Source: an uncultured Rhodospirillaceae bacterium
Lineage (GTDB): Bacteria; Pseudomonadota; Alphaproteobacteria; RF32; CAG-239
Assembly (NCBI GenBank): GCA_900320035.1
Contig: ONQU01000095.1
Span: 1 to 8,748 of the forward strand
Reading direction: 5' to 3'
DNA length: 8,748 nucleotides
The notes beneath the pieces were generated by a model. That model had not been told where the DNA came from. It made no database searches and saw nothing but the letters and a program-made list of their open reading frames with translations. Below, piece by piece: positions 7,887-8,748 of this stretch; position 1 is the first letter of the stretch; each line of letters starts with the position of its first letter. Both the position numbers and the translations under genes were made by a program.

Positions 7887-7966
7887 TGCAAAACAGAATT
7901 TAAAAGTGGTGTTTAAGTGGTTGATTTTTATGAGAAAAGTGACAAATGTTTCACGTGAAACATTTG
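7887..7966 (-). repeat. 80-bp parS-containing repeat, copy B
   Basis: This is the inverted partner of copy A (5006-5085). Read on the minus strand it begins with the same 24-bp palindrome and runs toward mnmG with a 56-bp arm ending TTCTGTTTTGCA. Sequence on the other side of the palindrome (toward the HTH gene) does not match copy A, so the similarity is one-sided. Confidence 0.9.
7947..7962. other. parS: parS centromere-like site 2 (ParB binding)
   Basis: This is a second exact TGTTTCACGTGAAACA, again extended to a perfect 24-bp palindrome (7943-7966). It is about 2.9 kb from parS 1, between mnmG and the HTH gene, with only 12 bp separating the palindrome from the HTH stop codon. Confidence 0.97.
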
Positions 7967-7978
7967 GGGTTACTGCAC

Positions 7979-8209
7979 CTAATCTTCTAGGGTAATTTTA
8001 ACCTTTTTGCCGTAAAATTTCAGTAGTTTTTGCAACGCACCATAGCGCATAAGACGTCCTAACTCCATACCTTCAATAATTCTTGGCGGTATTTTGGTTA
8101 TTGCTGAGACATTTTTAAGGTATAAATGCCTTTAATAACGGATTTGCAGTAACTGGATGCCGAATTTGCGTGCTTCGTCTTTATTTAGTAAAATATTGAT
8201 ATGTGTCAT
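7979..8209 (-). pseudogene. XRE-like helix-turn-helix protein interrupted by an in-frame TAA
   Basis: The frame reads MTHINILLNKDEARKFGIQL and continues to Y25, meets TAA at codon 26 (8132-8134), then continues in the same frame for 50 more codons to TAG at 7979-7981. The downstream part contains LKNVSAITKIPPRIIEGMEL (31-50), a good match to the helix-turn-helix core of XRE/Cro proteins, and ends GALQKLLKFYGKKVKITLED. Both parts look like one 76-residue protein, so a single substitution creating TAA is the simplest reading. Known functions of such small proteins are DNA-binding repressor or antitoxin; the role here is unknown. There is no clear ribosome site or promoter directly upstream, and its transcription would come through the structured RNA and terminator at 8242-8384. 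Recoding or a sequencing error cannot be excluded. Confidence 0.6.
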
Positions 8210-8241
8210 TTTTGGAACTCTTTTTTTGTTAACATTTAAAA

Positions 8242-8384
8242 CAAAAACCTTGCCGTTTTAGGCAAGGGGAGTTCGTAACTGTGAATAATCAGCCCGGCTT
8301 ATTCAATATATTCACCGGCTCCCCTCAAAGGGGATATATTTATTCAAGGAGTTACGAGCTCCGTTAATGAAACACTCATTGACA
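8242..8384 (-). ncRNA. Candidate structured RNA or leader, about 140 nt
   Basis: This minus-strand segment is bounded by a good promoter (8391-8418) and a strong intrinsic terminator (8248-8267 plus T-tract). Visible helices, 5' to 3', are: a small hairpin (8366-8370 with 8376-8380); a 13-position long-range stem (8350-8362 with 8268-8280, one A-C mismatch on this strand); an inner hairpin CCCCT-TTG-AGGGG (8321-8333) extended by an A/T helix (8305-8311 with 8334-8340); and a second hairpin GAATAA/TTATTC (8283-8288 with 8299-8304). The long-range stem abuts the terminator stem, as in a compact folded RNA. No coding frame is apparent. It could be an independent small RNA or a cis-acting leader of the HTH gene that starts 33 bp past the terminator. 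I do not recognise an Rfam family. Confidence 0.55.
8243..8267 (-). terminator. Intrinsic terminator of the structured RNA
   Basis: On the minus strand a perfect 7-bp CCTTGCC/GGCAAGG stem with a 6-nt loop is followed directly by TTTTTGTTTT. This fixes the transcribed strand as minus. The plus-strand reading has no T-tract after the stem. Confidence 0.85.
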
Positions 8385-8390
8385 GGAGCG

Positions 8391-8418
8391 ATAATACCCT
8401 ATTTTTTAAATTTGTAAA
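8391..8418 (-). promoter_or_regulatory. Sigma-70-like promoter of the structured RNA
   Basis: On the minus strand TTTACA (complement of 8413-8418) and TATTAT (complement of 8391-8396) are spaced by 16 bp, each one base from consensus. The predicted start near 8384 is just before the first hairpin of the RNA. Confidence 0.65.
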
Positions 8419-8458
8419 GCGGTTTTTAGCAGGAATAATATTTTCTTTAAAAAATCAT

Positions 8459-8546
8459 TTTAAATACACCGTTTTATACATAAAAAGAATCGAATCATAT
8501 ATTTATTTCGTTTTAAAGTTGTGATGATATTTTTAAATACATCGTT
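8459..8546 (+). repeat. Pair of TTTAAATACANNGTT words, 73 bp apart
   Basis: Copies at 8459-8473 and 8532-8546 lie in the non-coding gap between the structured RNA and the rightmost gene. The other copies are at 3299-3313 (parB), 4425-4439 and 4498-4512 (both rsmG). All five are on the plus strand. Confidence 0.6.
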
Positions 8547-8568
8547 CACTCACATCTTACCGAAATCC

Positions 8569-8589
8569 ATATAAAAAATATTTTTATAT
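8569..8589. repeat. A/T hairpin upstream of the rightmost promoter
   Basis: A 9-bp all-A/T stem (ATATAAAAA / TTTTTATAT, 3-nt loop) lies 15 bp upstream of the -35 box. It may act as an UP-like or curved element, but nothing beyond base composition supports that. Confidence 0.3.
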
Positions 8590-8604
8590 TTTAGAAAAAA
8601 TTAA

Positions 8605-8633
8605 TTGACAAACATTTTTAAATTTTGTAGAAT
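8605..8633 (+). promoter_or_regulatory. Near-consensus sigma-70 promoter for the rightmost gene
   Basis: A perfect TTGACA -35 (8605-8610), a 17-bp spacer and TAGAAT -10 (8628-8633) match the consensus closely. The start near 8640 would give a leader of about 38 nt before the ATG at 8678. The upstream sequence is strongly A/T-rich. Confidence 0.8.
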
Positions 8634-8677
8634 TTTGACAGGAAACAGTATTATTAACCCTTTAATTATTAAAAACT

Positions 8678-8748
8678 ATGGCAACAATTAAGTTTGAATC
8701 TCTGCCGGCAAAAACTTTGCCGACATGGGATCTTTCGGTAGCCTTTTA
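8678..8748 (+). CDS. Possible M3-family oligoendopeptidase (partial, first 23 codons)
   Basis: Only the N-terminus is in the window. The phrase LPTWDLS (13-19) resembles the conserved opening LPxWDLSDLY of oligoendopeptidase F (peptidase family M3), zinc metallopeptidases that cut short peptides in the cytoplasm. The zinc motif HExxH would lie far outside the window, so the assignment rests on this short match. It is the only plus-strand gene and is divergent from the structured RNA. It has a near-consensus promoter but no clear ribosome site before the ATG: the nearest AGGA is about 35 nt upstream, at the predicted RNA start. Confidence 0.55.
   Translation, partial: MATIKFESLPAKTLPTWDLSVAF

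Noticed and set aside
5006..7966. Composite transposon or IS bounded by inverted repeats
   Set aside because: No transposase or target duplication is seen. The repeats contain parS and enclose a housekeeping gene.
8221..8370. Integron-type attC site
   Set aside because: GTTAACA and an imperfect palindrome are present, but paired R and L boxes and a cassette array are not.
8242..8384. 6S RNA, tmRNA or SRP RNA
   Set aside because: It lacks the long rod with central bubble of 6S, the tRNA-like ends of tmRNA and the SRP apical loop sequence.

Overview
The window looks like a chromosomal partition locus from an AT-rich bacterium, most likely an alphaproteobacterium. This rests on the order mnmG ... 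rsmG-parA-parB, which is typical of alphaproteobacteria (Firmicutes have related clusters), on consensus parS sites nearby, and on tight 4-bp ATGA overlaps. No rRNA or other species marker is present, so the placement is an inference. All confident genes except the last one lie on the minus strand.

Reading in the direction of transcription (right to left), from about 8390 to 7979 there is a candidate structured RNA of about 140 nt with its own promoter and intrinsic terminator. It is followed by a small XRE-type helix-turn-helix gene interrupted by an in-frame TAA. Next come a parS site, the promoter and gene of mnmG (tRNA wobble-uridine modification), and an overlapping PHP-family histidinol-phosphatase-like gene. 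After a 279-bp gap holding a second parS come rsmG, parA, parB, a small cysteine-rich ferredoxin:thioredoxin reductase-like gene, and the first 744 codons of dnaE, which runs off the left edge. At the far right a plus-strand gene with an excellent promoter begins. Its first residues resemble an M3-family oligoendopeptidase.

The ParA ATPase and the ParB CTPase/DNA-binding protein would act on the two perfect parS sites to segregate the origin region. RsmG and MnmG modify 16S rRNA and tRNA respectively. DnaE is the replicative polymerase. The FTR-like protein and the PHP phosphatase are the accessory members of the cluster.

The most interesting unexplained structures are these. (1) Both parS sites sit inside an 80-bp repeat (71/80 identical, no gaps), in inverted orientation on either side of the PHP-mnmG segment, so conservation goes far beyond the parS palindrome. 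(2) The structured RNA upstream of the HTH gene has mutually exclusive helices that could work as a terminator switch. (3) The word TTTAAATACANNGTT occurs five times, always on the same strand, with two pairs spaced exactly 73 bp apart. Two copies fall inside rsmG and one inside parB, where two of them encode the same octapeptide, VENTVFKA.
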